This document shows positions 46,625-55,775 of a stretch of 64,000 nucleotides of DNA, in pieces. Location of the stretch: contig NZ_MTZV01000002.1 in NCBI RefSeq assembly GCF_002362315.1, positions 1 to 64,000 of the forward strand. Reading direction: 5' to 3'. The notes under the pieces were generated by a model, which worked only from the letters and a program-made list of their open reading frames with translations, was not told the DNA's origin and searched no databases. The position numbers and the translations under genes are program-made. The stretch is from Paraburkholderia acidicola (GTDB lineage: Bacteria > Pseudomonadota > Gammaproteobacteria > Burkholderiales > Burkholderiaceae). Numbering within the stretch: position 1 is the stretch's first letter; each line of letters starts with the position of its first letter.

Positions 46625-46856
46625 CCATTGTCAATGTGGCGGCCGACCGCGGCATGCGGCGAAACCATCGAGAGTCGGGTAAAATCACGCCTATTCGCGC
46701 CGTCTTCGAACGTGCGCCTCGCTCTTCTTCAATTCGTCTCCGTGGCTGGAACGCGCGCCAAATCCGCGTTCCGGGTTGTTTCCAGCTGGCTTTTGCCCGC
46801 TTTTCGTCGATTCCGGTTTGCAGCTGGCACTGCACCGGCACAAAGGATCCAGTCTC

Positions 46857-47660
46857 ATGCATCCCATGCTCAACATCGCTGTCAAGGCCGCACGTCGCGC
46901 CGGACAGATCATCAACCGCGCATCGCTCGACCTCGATCTGGTTCAGGTCAGCAAGAAACAGCACAACGATTTCGTCACGGAGGTCGACAAGGCCGCCGAA
47001 GCTGCGATCATCGACACGCTGAAAACCGCCTACCCCGATCACGCCATCCTCGCCGAAGAATCCGGCCGCTCGGACAACGAATCCGAGTACGAGTGGATCA
47101 TCGATCCGCTCGACGGCACGACGAACTTCATCCACGGTTTCCAGTATTACTGCGTGTCCATCGCGCTTGCGCACAAGGGCATCGTCACGCAGGCCGTGAT
47201 TTACGACCCGACCCGCAACGATCTGTTCACCGCCTCGCGCGGCCGCGGTGCGTTCCTGAACGACCGCCGCATCCGCGTCGGCCGTCGTGACCGCCTCGCC
47301 GACGGGCTGATCGGCACCGGTTTTCCGTTCCGCGACAAGGAAGGCCTCGGCGCATACAGCAACCTGTTCGAGGAAATGACCAAAGCCTGTGCAGGCCTGC
47401 GTCGCCCGGGCGCCGCCGCGCTCGATCTCGCGAACGTGGCCGCTGGCCGGCTCGACGGCTTCTTCGAACAGGGCATCAACGCGTGGGATATGGCTGCAGG
47501 CAGCCTGCTGATCACCGAAGCGGGTGGTCTCGTCGGCAACTACACGGGCGACTCGGACTTCCTGCATATCGGCGAGATCGTCGCGGGCAACCCGAAGCTG
47601 TACGCACAGATGGTGCCGATCCTGTCGCGCCACAGCCGCACGAAGCAACAGGCGGCCTGA
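46857..47660 (+). CDS. suhB: Inositol monophosphatase family protein SuhB
   Basis: The 267-residue protein starts [20 protein letters not shown]. It has the metal-binding motifs [27 protein letters not shown] and the late [18 protein letters not shown]. SuhB is an inositol-phosphate phosphatase and also an rRNA antitermination factor in enterobacteria. An AAAGGA ribosome-binding site supports the start at 46857 over the longer frame from 46776. Confidence 0.95.
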   Translation: MHPMLNIAVKAARRAGQIINRASLDLDLVQVSKKQHNDFVTEVDKAAEAAIIDTLKTAYPDHAILAEESGRSDNESEYEWIIDPLDGTTNFIHGFQYYCVSIALAHKGIVTQAVIYDPTRNDLFTASRGRGAFLNDRRIRVGRRDRLADGLIGTGFPFRDKEGLGAYSNLFEEMTKACAGLRRPGAAALDLANVAAGRLDGFFEQGINAWDMAAGSLLITEAGGLVGNYTGDSDFLHIGEIVAGNPKLYAQMVPILSRHSRTKQQAA

Positions 47661-47675
47661 CGCGCCACACATAGC

Positions 47676-47699
47676 AAGGCGGCTGCGGCCGCCTTTTTG
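47676..47699 (+). terminator. Intrinsic terminator of suhB
   Basis: AAGGCGGC, a TGCG loop, and GCCGCCTTTTTG form a GC-rich stem of six pairs extended by A-T pairs, followed by a T-tract. It begins 15 bp after the suhB stop. Confidence 0.85.
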
Positions 47700-47843
47700 T
47701 TATGCGCTTATGCGCGACGGGTGCAGCAGTTCTCCCCCTACGACGTCACGCTACGCTGTGCTGCGCGCTCACCGGTTGCGGCGGTCGGTCCCGGCCTGCT
47801 GCGCCGCGTACACACTCTCTTGCGCTGTGTTCCAATCCGGTTC

Positions 47844-49142
47844 ATGAAAAAAGGCTTTTACACGATCATCGCGGCGCAGTTCGTGTCGTCGCTGGCGGAC
47901 AACGCGCTGTTGATCGCGGCAATCGCACTGCTGACCGTGATCCAGTCGCCCGCATGGATCACGCCGCTGCTGCAGATCTTCTTCACGATCTCGTACGTAC
48001 TGCTCGCGCCGTTCGTCGGCGCGTTCGCCGATGCGCTGCAAAAGCGCCACGTGATGTTCTTCTCGAACGCGCTGAAAGCGATCGGCTGCCTGCTGATGAT
48101 CGGCGGCGTGCATCCGATGATCGCCTATGGCGTGGTCGGTTTCGGCGCGGCCGCCTACTCGCCGGCGAAGTACGGCATCCTGACCGAGCTGCTGCCACCC
48201 GACCGCCTGATTGCAGCGAACGCCTGGCTCGAATCGGCCACCGTGCTGTCGACGATCGTCGGCACGATGCTCGGCGGCGCGCTGATCAGCAACTACGCGA
48301 TCAATTTCGTCGCGCACGCGCATCTGCTGCTGATCCACTCGGCTGCGGACCTCGCGATGTTCGCCGTCATGGTCACCTATGCAATCGCCGCGGCGATCAA
48401 CGTCGGCATTCCCGACACGGGCGCCCGCTATCCGAACCGGCTCAAGGAGCCACGCAAACTGGTTGGCGATTTCGTGCGGTGCTTCAACGTGTTGTGGGCG
48501 GACAAGCTCGCCCAGATCGCGCTGTGGGTGACGACGTTGATGTGGGGCGGCGCCGTAACGTTGCAACTGCTCGTACTGAAATGGGCCGATGTGAACCTCG
48601 GCTTGTCGCTGTCGAAGGCCGCGGTCATGCAGGGTGTCACCGGTCTGGGTATTGCGGTCGGCGCCGCGGCTGCCGCCGCATGGATTCCGTTGCGCGGTTC
48701 GCTGCGTGTGCTGCCCATCGGCATCCTGACTGGCCTCGTCGCGATCGCGATGGCCTTCTACAGCAAGGGGCTCTTTCCACTCGGTAGCGGCATCCGGGTT
48801 GGCCCGTTCATCGCACCGCTGTATATCGTGTTCGCCTATCCGCTAATGATCCTGCTCGGCGCGCTCGCAGGGTTTTTCATCGTGCCGATGAACGCGCTGT
48901 TGCAGCATCGCGGCGCAACGCTGCTGTCGGCGGGGCATTCCATCGCGGTACAGAACTTCAACCAGAATCTCGCCGTGCTACTGATGCTCGGTGCCTACGC
49001 GCTGCTGCTCACGGCGAAGATGCCGGTGCAATGGATCATCGTCGTGTTCGGCTCGTTTATTACTGTGATGATCTGGCTCGCCAGGCGGCGCAGCATCGTC
49101 AACGCGCGGCGGGCGGATATTGCGGCGCTGATCGGCGAGTAA
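47844..49142 (+). CDS. lplT: Lysophospholipid transporter LplT (MFS)
   Basis: The 432-residue protein starts MKKGFYTIIAAQFVSSLADN, the LplT opening. It has about 12 hydrophobic helices, with the MFS loop FADALQKRHVMFFSNALKAI and AYSPAKYGILTELLPPDRLI. LplT flips lysophospholipids inward across the inner membrane; in enterobacteria it is paired with an acyltransferase (Aas), not seen here. An in-frame extension back to 47697 is not conserved in character and is excluded. Confidence 0.92.
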   Translation: MKKGFYTIIAAQFVSSLADNALLIAAIALLTVIQSPAWITPLLQIFFTISYVLLAPFVGAFADALQKRHVMFFSNALKAIGCLLMIGGVHPMIAYGVVGFGAAAYSPAKYGILTELLPPDRLIAANAWLESATVLSTIVGTMLGGALISNYAINFVAHAHLLLIHSAADLAMFAVMVTYAIAAAINVGIPDTGARYPNRLKEPRKLVGDFVRCFNVLWADKLAQIALWVTTLMWGGAVTLQLLVLKWADVNLGLSLSKAAVMQGVTGLGIAVGAAAAAAWIPLRGSLRVLPIGILTGLVAIAMAFYSKGLFPLGSGIRVGPFIAPLYIVFAYPLMILLGALAGFFIVPMNALLQHRGATLLSAGHSIAVQNFNQNLAVLLMLGAYALLLTAKMPVQWIIVVFGSFITVMIWLARRRSIVNARRADIAALIGE

Positions 49143-49291
49143 ATACACGTTTGCCTGCACGCTCAGGCAGAAGGTGGAGCAACCAGCGTAAGCGGTACAG
49201 GCAACGCAACTGACCATCCGGTCAGGTCCCCGCCGCCGACGCGGCGAGTTAAACTCACGCCCTGAACACTCACGCAAGAAAGATACCGAGG

Positions 49292-51973
49292 ATGGGCACT
49301 CAAATCGCAGCAATCGACGCCAAAGCCAGCGAAGCGGCACAGCACACGCCAATGATGCAGCAGTATCTGCGCATCAAGTCGGAACATCCCGGCACGCTCG
49401 TGTTCTACCGGATGGGCGATTTCTACGAACTCTTCTTCGAGGATGCCGAGAAGGCATCGCGCCTGCTCGATCTGACGCTGACACAGCGCGGCGCATCGGC
49501 GGGCAATCCGATCAAGATGGCGGGCGTGCCCTATCACGCCGTCGAGCAATATCTCGCGAAGCTCGTGAAGCTCGGCGAGTCGGTCGCAATCTGCGAACAG
49601 ATTGGCGATCCGGCCACGTCGAAGGGCCCGGTGGAACGCAAGGTCGTGCGCGTCGTCACGCCGGGCACGCTCACCGACGCTGCCCTGCTCTCCGACAAGA
49701 ACGACGTCTACCTGCTCGCCGTGTGCGTCGGTCACAACCGCCGCGGCGTCGCGACCGGTCTTGGCCTTGCATGGCTCAATCTGGCAAGCGGCGCACTGCG
49801 GCTTGCCGAAATCGCCCCCGATCAGGCAGCCACCGCGCTCGAGCGCATCCGTCCTGCCGAGATTCTCGTCGCCGATACCGGTGCCGACGCCAACGCATGG
49901 ACCCCGCCCGCAGGCTTCGGCGCACTAACCCGCGTGCCGGTCTGGCACTTCGACACCGTGTCGGGCACCCAGCGTTTGTGCGATCAGCTCGGTGTTGCGG
50001 GTCTCGACGGCTTCGGCGCACACTCGCTGTCGAGCGCCTGCGGCGCAGCCGGTGCGCTGCTGCTCTATGCGGCGGCAACCCAGGGCCAGCAACTGCGCCA
50101 CGTGCGCAGCCTCAAGGTCGAATACGAATCGGAATACATCGGGCTCGATCCGGCCACGCGCCGCAATCTCGAACTCACCGAAACGCTGCGCGGCACCGAA
50201 TCGCCGACGCTGTGCTCGTTGCTCGATACCTGCTGCACGACGATGGGTAGCCGGCTGCTGCGTCACTGGCTGCATCACCCGCCACGTCATGCGGCAATCG
50301 CCCAGGCCCGTCAGCAAGCGATCGGCGCACTGCTCGACGCACCGCCAGGCGCGGGCGTCGATGCATTGCGCAGCGCGTTGCGGCCCATTTCCGACATCGA
50401 GCGGATTACGGGGCGACTGGCCCTGCTGTCGGCACGGCCACGCGATCTGTCCAGCCTGCGCGACACGTTCATCGCACTGCCCGAACTGCGTGCTCAGCTC
50501 GCAGCCGTCACGGCAGGCGCCGAGTCGCTGGCCCGCATCGATGCCGCACTGGAACCGCCCGCGCCCTGCGTCGATCTGCTGCGCCAGGCCGTTGCGGAAG
50601 AGCCCGCGGCGATGGTTCGCGACGGTGGCGTGATCGCCCGCGGCTACGACGCCGAACTCGACGAGCTGCGCGACATCTCGGAGAACTGCGATCAGTTCCT
50701 GATCGACCTTGAAACACGCGAACGCGCACGCACCGGCATTGGCAACTTGCGGGTCGAATACAACAAGGTGCATGGCTTCTATATCGAAGTCACGCGCGGC
50801 CAGACCGACAAGGTGCCCGACGACTATCGCCGGCGCCAGACCCTGAAGAATGCCGAGCGCTACATCACGCCCGAGCTGAAAACCTTCGAAGACAAGGCGT
50901 TGTCGGCGCAGGAACGCGCGCTCGCCCGCGAGCGCTCGCTCTACGACGCGCTGCTGCAGGCGCTGCTGCCGTTCATCGCCGACTGCCAGCGGGTCGCCTC
51001 GGCACTGGCCGAGCTCGATCTGCTTGCCACTTTCGCGGAACGGGCGCGCGCGCTCGACTGGGTCGCGCCGACTTTCTCGGAAGCCGCCGGCATCGAGATC
51101 GAACAGGGACGTCACCCGGTCGTCGAAGCCCAGGTCGAACAGTTCATCGCCAACGACTGCACGCTGAGCCCCGAACGCAAGCTACTGCTGATCACCGGCC
51201 CGAACATGGGCGGCAAGTCGACCTTCATGCGGCAAATCGCATTGATCGCACTGATGGCCTATGTCGGCAGCTTTGTGCCCGCGCGGCGCGCGGTGTTCGG
51301 GCCGATCGATCGCATCTTCACGCGCATCGGCGCTGCCGACGATCTGGCCGGCGGCCGTTCGACCTTCATGGTGGAGATGACGGAAGCGGCCGCGATCCTG
51401 AATGACGCGACACCGCAAAGCCTCGTGCTGATGGATGAAATCGGACGCGGCACGTCGACGTTCGATGGCCTCGCACTCGCCTGGGCGATCGCGCGGCATC
51501 TGCTCGCCCACAACGGTTGCCACACGCTGTTCGCGACGCATTACTTCGAGCTCACGCAACTGCCCGGCGAGTTCCCGCAGGCGGCCAACGTGCATCTGTC
51601 GGCGGTGGAACACGGACATGGCATCGTGTTTCTGCATGCGGTCAACGAGGGCCCCGCGAACCAGAGTTACGGGCTGCAGGTCGCGCAGCTGGCAGGTGTG
51701 CCCGCGGCGGTGATCCGTGCGGCGCGCAAGCACCTGGCGCATCTCGAACAGCAGTCGGCAGGCCAGCCGGCTCCGCAGCTCGACCTGTTCGCCGCCGCGC
51801 CGATGCTTGAAGACCGCGACGACGACCCGCCCGCGCAGCCCGCCGATCCGGCAACCGAGGCACTGCTCGAGCGCCTGCGCGCGATCGATCTGAACGAGTT
51901 GCGCCCGCGCGACGCACTCGATCTCCTGTATGAACTGCGTGAACTGGCCGCCCCGCCGGATGCGGACCGTTGA
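49292..51973 (+). CDS. mutS: DNA mismatch repair protein MutS
   Basis: The 893-residue protein has the mismatch-binding motif [15 protein letters not shown] near residue 37 (the GDFYE Phe-X-Glu wedge). The lever and clamp regions are full length. The ATPase has Walker [15 protein letters not shown] near 635, [16 protein letters not shown] near 710 and the signature THYFELT near 750. MutS recognises mismatches and recruits MutL. The next gene starts within its last codons. Confidence 0.97.
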   Translation: MGTQIAAIDAKASEAAQHTPMMQQYLRIKSEHPGTLVFYRMGDFYELFFEDAEKASRLLDLTLTQRGASAGNPIKMAGVPYHAVEQYLAKLVKLGESVAICEQIGDPATSKGPVERKVVRVVTPGTLTDAALLSDKNDVYLLAVCVGHNRRGVATGLGLAWLNLASGALRLAEIAPDQAATALERIRPAEILVADTGADANAWTPPAGFGALTRVPVWHFDTVSGTQRLCDQLGVAGLDGFGAHSLSSACGAAGALLLYAAATQGQQLRHVRSLKVEYESEYIGLDPATRRNLELTETLRGTESPTLCSLLDTCCTTMGSRLLRHWLHHPPRHAAIAQARQQAIGALLDAPPGAGVDALRSALRPISDIERITGRLALLSARPRDLSSLRDTFIALPELRAQLAAVTAGAESLARIDAALEPPAPCVDLLRQAVAEEPAAMVRDGGVIARGYDAELDELRDISENCDQFLIDLETRERARTGIGNLRVEYNKVHGFYIEVTRGQTDKVPDDYRRRQTLKNAERYITPELKTFEDKALSAQERALARERSLYDALLQALLPFIADCQRVASALAELDLLATFAERARALDWVAPTFSEAAGIEIEQGRHPVVEAQVEQFIANDCTLSPERKLLLITGPNMGGKSTFMRQIALIALMAYVGSFVPARRAVFGPIDRIFTRIGAADDLAGGRSTFMVEMTEAAAILNDATPQSLVLMDEIGRGTSTFDGLALAWAIARHLLAHNGCHTLFATHYFELTQLPGEFPQAANVHLSAVEHGHGIVFLHAVNEGPANQSYGLQVAQLAGVPAAVIRAARKHLAHLEQQSAGQPAPQLDLFAAAPMLEDRDDDPPAQPADPATEALLERLRAIDLNELRPRDALDLLYELRELAAPPDADR

Positions 51974-53237
51974 CCTTCTTTTTGTTCCCCGCCCGCGCCT
52001 GCGACTGCAGGCGCGTCGCAGCGACGCCGCACGCGCCGTCATTGCCGCGGTATTAGTCGCAGTCTGCAGCGCGACGCTGGCATCGACGGCAAACGCCGCG
52101 CCAGCGCGCTACTCGTTCGCGGTGATCGGCGGAACCATGCAGGACATCGCCGACGAAGCACCCACACAGAAGCTTATCGATGCGATCGGCCGCGATCCGC
52201 AGATGTCGTTCATCGTCTACGACGGCAACCTGAAAAGCTCGAAGGAGCCGTGCCGCGATTCGCTTTACGAGCGACGCCAGGCGTTGCTCGAAGCCGCGCG
52301 CCCGGCGCTGGTTTTCATCCCAGGGCAGCACGACTGGATGGATTGCAGCAGCGCTGCAGCGGGCGGCTTCGATCCGGTCGAACGACTCGACCAGCTGCGG
52401 CAAACGTTGTTCGCGGACAGCTCGTCGATGGGACAGAACCCGTTGCCGCTCACGCGCGAGAGCGAAGTGTCGCGTTTCCGGCCCTATCGCGAGAACGTGC
52501 GCTGGCAGACCAGCGACACGGTGTTTATCGGCTTGAACGCGCCAAGCCCGAACAATCATTATCTGATTGCCGGCGGACGCAATGGGGAGTTCGAAGACCG
52601 CGTCATCGCCAACGGTTTCTGGCTGGAACATGCGGCGGAATATGCGAAACGCCGCGAGGCCCGGGCGATCGTCATATTCATTCAAGGCGATCCCGATCCG
52701 GAACGCTACGAGCGGCCGGAACGGTTCGCGTGGCTGCGCTTTGGACGCAACCCGCGACGCGATGGCTTTCTGGAATTCAAACGGAGTCTGGTGAAGCTTG
52801 CGCAGATCTTTCGCGGCCCGGTGCTCGTGATTCACGAAAATAACGAACCGCTGGCGGGAGGCTTCCTGATCGACCAGCCGCTGCGCAACGACAAGGGTGT
52901 GCTGGTGACGAACCTCACGCGCATTGCATTCGCGCCACGGGACCGGCTCAACCAGTGGGTTCAGATCGATGCGGATCTGGCGCGGCGACCGCCGTTCCGG
53001 GTGACGGTTCGCGACGTACCGAAAAATCTGCCGGCGTTGCCGGCGTCGGTGCCGCAGATGCCATCGCACGACGAAGAACCCGCGGTGCCGATGGTGCCGT
53101 CGATGCCGGAAGTACCGGCGCCCGGCGCACCGGCGATGTCGTTACCCGACGATGAAAGTGCTGGAAATGGCGCGGCGAGTGTATCGCCGGCGCCGGCGCC
53201 ACCGCAACCGGCAAGCTCAGTGGAGCGTGGGCCCTGA
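51960..53237 (+). CDS. Exported metallophosphoesterase-like protein
   Basis: The 425-residue protein has a basic N-terminus and signal peptide (hydrophobic segment about 28-48, ending TANAAPAR). The domain resembles calcineurin-like phosphoesterases ([45 protein letters not shown]), but the usual DxH, GDxx and GNHD motifs are altered (IGG, DGN, GQHD), so catalysis is uncertain. The last 85 residues are Pro/Met/Ala-rich. The ATG at 51960 overlaps mutS by 14 bp; another start lies at 51930. Its 3' end overlaps convergent slyD by 21 bp. Confidence 0.75.
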   Translation: MRTVDLLFVPRPRLRLQARRSDAARAVIAAVLVAVCSATLASTANAAPARYSFAVIGGTMQDIADEAPTQKLIDAIGRDPQMSFIVYDGNLKSSKEPCRDSLYERRQALLEAARPALVFIPGQHDWMDCSSAAAGGFDPVERLDQLRQTLFADSSSMGQNPLPLTRESEVSRFRPYRENVRWQTSDTVFIGLNAPSPNNHYLIAGGRNGEFEDRVIANGFWLEHAAEYAKRREARAIVIFIQGDPDPERYERPERFAWLRFGRNPRRDGFLEFKRSLVKLAQIFRGPVLVIHENNEPLAGGFLIDQPLRNDKGVLVTNLTRIAFAPRDRLNQWVQIDADLARRPPFRVTVRDVPKNLPALPASVPQMPSHDEEPAVPMVPSMPEVPAPGAPAMSLPDDESAGNGAASVSPAPAPPQPASSVERGP

Positions 53238-53759
53238 TTTGCCTTCGCCCTCTTCGTCGTCATCTTCATCGATGATTTCGAGGCCGTCTGCGCCGTGCGC
53301 ATGTTCGTGCTGGATTTCGTCTTCGGTGGCGGGGCGCACTTCCTTGACGGTCAGCGCAAAACGCAGCGCCATGCCCGCGAGCGGATGATTGCCGTCGAGC
53401 ACGACCTTGTCTTCCGCGACATCTGTGACGGTATAGATCAGCGAATCGAGATCTTCATCGCCTTCTTCCGGCGTGCCTTCGAACTGCATGCCGATTTCGA
53501 GCGGCTCGGGAAAGCGGGTGCGCGGTTCGATCTTCACGAGGTCCGGGTCGTACTCGCCGAATGCGTCCTGCGGTTCCAGCTGAACCTCGGTTGCGAAGCC
53601 CGGTTCATGGCCGTCGAGCTCTTCCTCGATCTTGGGGAACGTGCCATCATAGCCGCCGTGCAGATAGACCATCGGCTCGTCGTTTTCCTCAATCAGATTG
53701 CCCTGCGCATCCGATAGCTTGTACGCGACAGATACGACGGTGTTCTTTACGATTTTCAT
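53217..53759 (-). CDS. slyD: FKBP-type peptidyl-prolyl isomerase, SlyD-like
   Basis: The 180-residue protein starts MKIVKNTVVSVAYKLSDAQG. FKBP and insert-in-flap motifs are present (YLHGGYDGTFPKIEEELDGH, DAFGEYDPDLV, GNHPLAGMALRFALTV). The tail is very acidic (DEDDDEEGEG) with a few histidines, shorter than the metal-binding tail of E. coli SlyD. GGAGAG lies four bases before the ATG, supporting this start over the frame to 53879. Confidence 0.92.
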   Translation of the reverse strand: MKIVKNTVVSVAYKLSDAQGNLIEENDEPMVYLHGGYDGTFPKIEEELDGHEPGFATEVQLEPQDAFGEYDPDLVKIEPRTRFPEPLEIGMQFEGTPEEGDEDLDSLIYTVTDVAEDKVVLDGNHPLAGMALRFALTVKEVRPATEDEIQHEHAHGADGLEIIDEDDDEEGEGKSGPTLH

Positions 53760-53783
53760 TCGACTCTCCAGAATACAAGCCAC

Positions 53784-53789
53784 ATTATA
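53784..53789 (-). promoter_or_regulatory. Consensus -10 element of slyD
   Basis: The minus strand reads TATAAT here, 24 bp before the slyD start. No good -35 lies 16-18 bp upstream, and that part would be inside the first codons of the divergent JmjC gene. Confidence 0.5.
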
Positions 53790-53791
53790 CG

Positions 53792-55066
53792 ATGCCGAGG
53801 CGCCCCCTTGACCACCCAGCCGGCACGGCTGAGGCTGCGGTTGCAGTGCCCGGCCCTCGCGCCGGATCGTCCACCGCACGTCGTGCCGAAGCGCTGTCGC
53901 TCCCTCCTTCGCCCGATCAACCGACGCCTTTACTCGGCAATCTGAGCCCGGCGCAATTCATGCGCCGGTACTGGCAGAAAAAGCCGCTGCTTATCCGTCA
54001 GGCAATCCCGCAGATTGCCGCACCGCTGTCGCGCGACGAACTCTTCGACCTCGCCGGGCTCGACGATGTCGAGGCGCGTCTCATCACGCACTTTCGTAAC
54101 AAGTGGCAACTGGAACACGGGCCATTCGAGCCTGACGAACTGCCGTCCGTCAAACAGCGCGCGTGGACGCTGCTCGTCCAGGGCGTCGATCTGCACGACG
54201 ATCGCGCGCGTGCGCTGCTGGACCGGTTCCGTTTCGTTCCCGATGCCCGCCTCGACGATCTGATGATCTCGTACGCAACCGATGGCGGCGGCGTCGGTCC
54301 GCATTTCGATTCCTACGATGTATTCCTGCTGCAGGTACACGGCAAGCGTCGCTGGCGGATCGGTGCGCAGCGCGACCTGTCGCTGCAGGAAGGCGTGCCG
54401 CTGAAAATCCTCCAGCATTTCGAGTGCGACGAAGAATGGCTGCTCGAACCCGGCGACATGCTGTACCTGCCGCCGCATCTCGCCCACGACGGCATCGCGG
54501 AAGGCGAATGCATGACCTGTTCGATTGGCTTTCGCGCCCCGTCGCATAGCGAACTCACATCGCAATTCCTGTATCACCTCGCCGAATCGGGTCAGACGTC
54601 GGGAAGCGCCGGCGACCTGTATCGCGACCCGCAGCAGCCGGCCGTCGCGCATCCGGGCGAACTGCCGGCGGCGCTCGTGGCACAGGTCAGCAAGACCCTC
54701 GCGAAGATCCGCTGGGACGAACGCGACATCGCGTCGTTCCTCGGCAGCTACCTGAGCGAACCCAAGCCGTCGGTGGTTTTCGACCCACCCGCGCGGCCAT
54801 TCAGTGAGCAGCGTTTTATCGCGCTCGCGGGGAAGTCGGGGGTACGCCTCGATCGCAAGACCCTCCTGCTATACGATCGTCGCGCATATTTCATGAATGG
54901 AGAAGAAAACTCGCTGGCAAATGTGAAAAAATGGCTGCCTGAATTCGCAGATAATCGATCTTTGAGTGCGAAACGCTTTGTAACACTCTCAGGCGATTCA
55001 TCGGTGACAGCACTGCTACACGAGTGGTATTGTGCGGGCTGGGTGCAAGTGGGCGAGCTTGCGTGA
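53792..55066 (+). CDS. roxA: JmjC/cupin ribosomal oxygenase, YcfD/RoxA-like
   Basis: The 424-residue protein has an N-terminal linker of about 45 residues, then LSPAQFMRRYWQKKPLLIRQ, the typical opening of the family. The iron ligands are visible in GPHFDSYDVF (HxD) near residue 172 and LPPHLAHDG near 230. A winged-helix C-terminal part follows. YcfD hydroxylates an arginine of ribosomal protein L16. The start codon is only 32 bp from the divergent slyD start and has no clear ribosome-binding site, so the true start could be slightly downstream. Confidence 0.88.
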   Translation: MPRRPLDHPAGTAEAAVAVPGPRAGSSTARRAEALSLPPSPDQPTPLLGNLSPAQFMRRYWQKKPLLIRQAIPQIAAPLSRDELFDLAGLDDVEARLITHFRNKWQLEHGPFEPDELPSVKQRAWTLLVQGVDLHDDRARALLDRFRFVPDARLDDLMISYATDGGGVGPHFDSYDVFLLQVHGKRRWRIGAQRDLSLQEGVPLKILQHFECDEEWLLEPGDMLYLPPHLAHDGIAEGECMTCSIGFRAPSHSELTSQFLYHLAESGQTSGSAGDLYRDPQQPAVAHPGELPAALVAQVSKTLAKIRWDERDIASFLGSYLSEPKPSVVFDPPARPFSEQRFIALAGKSGVRLDRKTLLLYDRRAYFMNGEENSLANVKKWLPEFADNRSLSAKRFVTLSGDSSVTALLHEWYCAGWVQVGELA

Positions 55067-55135
55067 GCCTGTCCGCCTGTAATACCGTACTCTGAAAATT
55101 TGTATGAGAAAGACAACGTATTGACCCCGGATTTG

Positions 55136-55164
55136 TCGACGGTCTGTACGAAAGTGCATATAAT
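55136..55164 (+). promoter_or_regulatory. Candidate promoter of the Ala-rich lipoprotein gene
   Basis: TCGACG (55136-55141, four of six matches) and a perfect TATAAT (55159-55164) are 17 bp apart. The start site would be near 55171, giving a leader of about 130 nt. Confidence 0.6.
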
Positions 55165-55299
55165 TTCCGCCCAAGCCGTAGGGAAGATTCACGCTCATGC
55201 ATGAAGTGCATCTCCACCAGCGGCCCAGGTCGGTGTTGGAGCACATTACCGGTAATATTTTGCGCTGTTGCTTACCTTTAACCATAAAAGGACGTGATC

Positions 55300-55578
55300 A
55301 TGAAGAAATCCCTCCTCGTAGCATCTCTGTTGGCTGTTGTGGCTCTGGCCGCATGCAACAAGAGCAGCGACCAGGCTGCCGCTGCAGCTAGCGATGCTGC
55401 AGCAACGGCTGCGTCGGCTGCGACTGCCGCCGCTTCCGACGTAGCCGCTGCTGCATCGGGCGTTGCTGCTGCTGCGAGCGACGCTGTTGCTTCGGCTACG
55501 GCTGCTGCTTCGGACGCAGGTGCTGCCGCTTCGGACGCAGCCGCTACTGCTGCTCCGGCATCGGGCGCAAGCCAGTAA
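55300..55578 (+). CDS. Small alanine-rich lipoprotein
   Basis: The 92-residue protein has a short lipoprotein signal (MKKSLLVASLLAVVALAAC) with lipobox ALAAC, Cys19. The mature part is almost entirely Ala with Ser, Thr and Asp, in a loose repeat of AAASDA/AAASGVA. It should be a long helix, like a small Lpp-type spacer protein. Start 55300 has AAAGGA at a good distance. It has its own promoter and terminator, so it is a single-gene unit. Function is unknown. Confidence 0.85.
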   Translation: MKKSLLVASLLAVVALAACNKSSDQAAAAASDAAATAASAATAAASDVAAAASGVAAAASDAVASATAAASDAGAAASDAAATAAPASGASQ

Positions 55579-55646
55579 GCTGTACAGCATTCGCCTTCGG
55601 GCGAGACTGTATTGGGAAGTCGAACGGCTTCCCGAGCGGACAAAAC

Positions 55647-55677
55647 AAAACGCCACGGATGTCCTCCGTGGCGTTTT
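55647..55677. terminator. Bidirectional intrinsic terminator between the lipoprotein gene and the helicase gene
   Basis: A perfect 13-bp stem, AAAACGCCACGGA (55647-55659) with TCCGTGGCGTTTT (55665-55677), surrounds a 5-nt loop. T-tracts on both strands suit the convergent genes on each side. Confidence 0.92.
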
Positions 55678-55775
55678 ATCATTCAGCGGCTGTCATCGCG
55701 ATCTGCTGCATTTGATCTGCTTTACCTGCCGCGCATCATCGCACCATCCCGATCAGGCGATGGACGCCGCGTCGC

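Noticed and set aside
45999..47672. 557-codon minus-strand ORF
   Set aside because: It overlaps suhB antisense and trmJ in another frame; both of those have full family motifs.
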